Part shown: positions 6,236 to 8,741 of the stretch, piece by piece | Position numbering within the stretch: the stretch's first letter is position 1 | Layout of the letters: each line of letters opens with the position of its first letter | Source of the DNA: CAVTWJ01 sp964525605 | GTDB lineage: Bacteria > Oederibacteriota > Muellerivitia > Muellerivitales > Muellerivitaceae | Assembly (NCBI GenBank): GCA_964525605.1 | Contig: CAZGKT010000074.1 | Coordinates: forward strand, 1 to 8,741 | DNA: 8,741 bases | Reading direction: 5' to 3' | Notes under the pieces: generated by a model | What the model saw: the letters and a program-made list of their open reading frames with translations, nothing else | Told to the model about the DNA's origin: nothing | Databases searched by the model: none | Program-made: the position numbers and the translations under genes

Positions 6236-7282
6236 ATGAAAATTTTGAATATCATCCTAACATTGCTTGCAACCTTCGGAATCCTGGGCTGCACCAGCAA
6301 CAAACAGGCCTCCTACCCCATCAAGATCGGCCTATCCATGGATACTCTCCGCGCGGCCCGTTGGGCCCAGGATCGGGACATCCTCACGGTCAAATGCAAC
6401 GAGCAGGGGGTCGGTGTCCTCGTCCAGTCAGCGGATTCCAATGACGCCCTACAGAATTCCCAGGCCGAGAATCTGCTCACCCAGGGCATCAAGTGCCTGG
6501 TGATCATTCCCCACAACGCCAAAAGCTGCGCTTCCATCGTGGAAGCGGCCCACAAGATGGGCGTGCCCATCCTTTCCTATGACCGGCTTATCCTTGATAG
6601 CGACGTGGACGCCTATGTCTCCTTCGACAACATCAAGGTGGGCGAGATGCAGGCTTCCACCCTCGTCAATCTACGCCCCAAGGGCAACTACGTACTCATG
6701 GGCGGGGCCCCCACCGATTACAACGCCATCCTCTTCCGCAAGGGCCAGCGGAACGTGCTGGACCCTCTTATAAAGATGGGAAACATCAAGATTGTGGGCG
6801 ACCAGTGGGCCGACGATTGGCTGGCGGTCAACGCCCTGAAGAAGATGGAAAACATCCTCACCAAGAACAACAATCAGGTGGACGCGGTGGTGGATTCCTA
6901 CGACGGTACGGCCGGGGGCGATATCCAGGCCCTGGCCGAACAGGGTCTGGCGGGCAAGGTGGTTGTTTCCGGCCAGGATGCCGAGCTGGCGGGCTGTCAG
7001 CGCATCGTGGCGGGCACCCAGACCATGACGGTGTACAAACCGGTCAAGTTCCTGGCCGCCAAGGCCGCGGAGATCGCGATAGACCTGGCCAAGGGCCAGC
7101 CCCTGCCAGCTGCCCCGATAACTACGAACAATAATAAGAAGGATGTACCCAGTTATTTTCTCGATCCCATCGCGGTGACCAAGGACAACATGGTGAATAC
7201 GGTCATTGCCGACGGTTTCCAGAAAATGGAAGATGTATATAAGGATATTCCCAAGGCCCAGTGGCCCCAGTCGGGGAAGTGA
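6236..7282 (+). CDS. xylF: XylF-like D-xylose ABC transporter substrate-binding lipoprotein
   Basis: 348 residues. It binds a pentose, most likely D-xylose, outside the inner membrane and hands it to an ABC importer. ATG 6236 has AGAGG 5 nt upstream. The signal ends in lipobox I-L-G-C with Cys19 lipidated, whereas E. coli XylF is a soluble periplasmic protein. Similarity to E. coli XylF runs end to end: KIGLSMDTLRAARWAQDRD (29-47), LVIIPHNAK, YVSFDNIKVGEMQA, NYVLMGGAPTDYNAILFR, VVGDQW-type segment IVGDQWADDW, SGQDAELAG, RIVAGTQTMTVYKPV, KDVPS. At Y222-D223 the usual S-N-D of XylF reads S-Y-D. The ATPase (xylG) and permease (xylH) genes are absent from the window. A short symmetric GAGATT-c-AATCTC lies 4 nt after the stop. 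The family is sure; xylose specificity is inferred. Confidence 0.93.
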   Translation: MKILNIILTLLATFGILGCTSNKQASYPIKIGLSMDTLRAARWAQDRDILTVKCNEQGVGVLVQSADSNDALQNSQAENLLTQGIKCLVIIPHNAKSCASIVEAAHKMGVPILSYDRLILDSDVDAYVSFDNIKVGEMQASTLVNLRPKGNYVLMGGAPTDYNAILFRKGQRNVLDPLIKMGNIKIVGDQWADDWLAVNALKKMENILTKNNNQVDAVVDSYDGTAGGDIQALAEQGLAGKVVVSGQDAELAGCQRIVAGTQTMTVYKPVKFLAAKAAEIAIDLAKGQPLPAAPITTNNNKKDVPSYFLDPIAVTKDNMVNTVIADGFQKMEDVYKDIPKAQWPQSGK

Positions 7283-7315
7283 GCTGAGATTCAATCTCGA
7301 AAGGCAAAACAAGTT

Positions 7316-7434
7316 TTAGCCACAGATGCATGGGATGCATAGGATGGATTAAAAAAACCGTTTTTTTTTTTAGGTTAACGACTAAATCAAAAATCTTTTG
7401 CCTTATCTCATGAATCCCATATATCTGTGGCTAA
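7316..7434. repeat. 119-bp palindromic repeat element (TTAGCCACAGAT ends)
   Basis: Terminal inverted repeats of 25 bp (7316-7340 and 7410-7434) match at 22 positions, the outer 12 perfectly: TTAGCCACAGAT ... ATCTGTGGCTAA. The centre holds A7 then CCG then T11 (7350-7371). From memory, TTAGCCACAGAT/ATCTGTGGCTAA palindromes occur as dispersed non-coding repeats in many bacterial genomes. It has no coding capacity, so it would be moved by outside machinery. It sits 33 bp after the xylF stop and 24 bp before the next ATG. The hairpin potential and T11 run might also end xylF transcription. Confidence 0.8.
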
Positions 7435-7458
7435 TTAGCTTTTTAAAAAGGACAAATA

Positions 7459-8741
7459 ATGAAAGTACCCAACCTTAAAACCCTCACCCGCCCCTCACGG
7501 GTTACACTTTTCCCGGCGGCCTGTTCCCTCGACCTTGGAGACGGCAGTGAGCGCGGCGAATATGTGAACCAGGATTACATCCTCACGGTCCTCAAACGGC
7601 CCCACCGTTCCATCAACCTGATGTATTGCTACTACCCCTTCGACAAGGGTTGGCCCCTCCGGGCGTCGGTGGCCCACAAACCCAAGGGCGACCGGGATTG
7701 GCCCTATCCGTACGACGATTATTTCCCCTTTCCGGGTGGTCCCAAGGGCGACCCGGAAGGCAAGGCCTTCCAAGAAATGAGGGATATTCGCCGACACGGG
7801 CAGGATGTCACCCTGACCCTGACGATGGATTGCGCGGTTCCCGACAGCCATATCCGGGTCATTGCCCGCCAGTTAAGGCCCTATGGTCGCCTTCGCTTGC
7901 GCTTGAACCATGAGTGCGACGGGTTTTGGTTCACTTTCAATCGTCGCTATACATATACCGAGGTTGCGGCCTTTTTCGTTCACTTCTCCAATGTATTAAA
8001 AGAAGAAGCTCCAAATGTCCAGCTGATGTGCTGTTGGGGCCATACGGTGAATATCAAATCCAACGTCCTGTCCCACGAAGGGGAGTTGGCCCCCATCCTG
8101 GATGCCTCCGACCTCTGGTCCACCGACAAGTACACGACCCTTCATTACGCATGGCCGAGAAAGAGCTGCGAGCCGGGGGGGCGAAGAAAAACCTACAACA
8201 TCGAGAAGGTTTCAACCATCTGGCGCCAGCTTCGTGCCACCCACAGGCGGTTTTGCGAACTCACGGGAGAAAACAAGGGATTGGAGATCGGCGAGTTCAA
8301 TGCCGACGGCAATGTGGGTGGGGAGGAATTCCAGGCAAAATTGAACCGTGAATTCTACGGTCTCGTGCTCAAAGAAAAGCCCGCCTTCCTGACCGGAATC
8401 ACCTTCTACCAGTTCAGGGACCGGGGCCGCCTAGGCCTCGAAAAGGAAGACCCTAATAACCCCCTCAATGGCCTGCCGGCGCCATTCCTTGATGAGTACA
8501 AGAAAACCATCCAGCATCCCCATTTCCTTCCCCGGGAAAGCTGGGCCGCCAATACCGGCAGCCTCAAGATGGTCTGGCGTTCCTCGGAAGATTCGGAAGG
8601 GCTGGGCTATGCGGTGAAGCTCAAGAAACGCCCGGTTTTCGTGGAACTCTTGCTGGACAAAAAGGCCAACCTGATGATCTGGGCGGGCAACCAATGGTTC
8701 TATAAGAAGCCGGGGGTCGAGTGGGTGGATGTGACCATGGC
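7459..8741 (+). CDS. Cytoplasmic TIM-barrel glycoside hydrolase with GH26-like motifs, partial
   Basis: Open from ATG 7459 to the right edge (427 codons, no stop). AAGGA lies 6 nt before the ATG. There is no signal peptide or membrane segment, so it is predicted cytoplasmic, unlike the fucosidase. LRLRLNHECDGFWF (145-158) resembles the acid/base loop of GH26/clan GH-A enzymes (H-E followed by W-F), with E152 the candidate proton donor. LEIGEFNADG (275-284) resembles the nucleophile strand, with E279 the candidate. Other distinctive segments are EEAPNVQLMCCWG, FYQFRDRGRLGLE (late barrel) and NQWFYKKPGVEW near the edge. Residues about 30-345 would form the barrel and about 365-427 a beta domain. 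The 24 bp before the ATG separate it from the repeat, so co-transcription with xylF is uncertain. The exact GH family and substrate are not assigned. Confidence 0.75.
   Translation, partial: MKVPNLKTLTRPSRVTLFPAACSLDLGDGSERGEYVNQDYILTVLKRPHRSINLMYCYYPFDKGWPLRASVAHKPKGDRDWPYPYDDYFPFPGGPKGDPEGKAFQEMRDIRRHGQDVTLTLTMDCAVPDSHIRVIARQLRPYGRLRLRLNHECDGFWFTFNRRYTYTEVAAFFVHFSNVLKEEAPNVQLMCCWGHTVNIKSNVLSHEGELAPILDASDLWSTDKYTTLHYAWPRKSCEPGGRRKTYNIEKVSTIWRQLRATHRRFCELTGENKGLEIGEFNADGNVGGEEFQAKLNREFYGLVLKEKPAFLTGITFYQFRDRGRLGLEKEDPNNPLNGLPAPFLDEYKKTIQHPHFLPRESWAANTGSLKMVWRSSEDSEGLGYAVKLKKRPVFVELLLDKKANLMIWAGNQWFYKKPGVEWVDVTM

Noticed and set aside
6088..6444. Plus-strand frame of 118 codons over the repeat and xylF start
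   Set aside because: It reads through the palindromic repeat and then out of frame across xylF, which is a clear family match.
6671..7312. Minus-strand frame of 213 codons opposite xylF
   Set aside because: Shadow of a high third-position C gene; its product has no recognisable family and the plus frame matches XylF end to end.
7914..8351. Plus-strand frame of 145 codons inside the last gene
   Set aside because: Out of frame with the open gene from 7459, which carries coherent glycosidase motifs on both sides of this stretch.

Overview
The window (8741 bases, roughly half G+C) looks like part of a carbohydrate-degradation locus from an uncultured Gram-negative-type bacterium. Very long Thr/Pro-rich tracts in secreted proteins and short dispersed palindromic repeats are typical of several poorly sampled environmental candidate phyla. 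The exact lineage cannot be fixed from this sequence. There is no rRNA, tRNA, CRISPR array or transposase gene.

The left half (1-3427) carries two minus-strand genes for surface or exported proteins. 3427->1712 encodes a lipoprotein: a small beta-rich domain, a Thr/Pro linker and two beta-sandwich domains of carbohydrate-binding-module type. It ends at a strong intrinsic terminator (1650-1682). After an AT-rich gap, 1348->1 encodes a secreted two-domain bacterial expansin. Its C-terminal tail alternates Thr with another residue for at least 169 residues and runs off the left edge.

The right half carries three plus-strand genes: a secreted multi-domain GH29 alpha-L-fucosidase (3805-6042), a XylF-type D-xylose-binding lipoprotein (6236-7282), and a signal-peptide-less TIM-barrel glycoside hydrolase with GH26-like motifs (7459 to the right edge). 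The divergent gap 3428-3804 holds a perfect 20-bp palindrome and a shorter 10-bp palindrome, both candidate operators. xylF is bracketed by two unrelated palindromic repeat elements (6044-6213 and 7316-7434).

Taken together (inference): the expansin loosens cellulose/hemicellulose contacts, the lipoprotein may hold glycans at the cell surface, the fucosidase trims fucose from side chains, XylF captures xylose for import, and the last enzyme may act on imported oligosaccharides. Fucose plus xylose plus expansin would fit a fucosylated xyloglucan, but no xyloglucanase, xylG/xylH or regulator gene is in the window, so the substrate is a hypothesis. Each gene belongs to a recognisable family or fold. 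The novelty lies in the architectures, the tract, the palindromes and the repeat placement.
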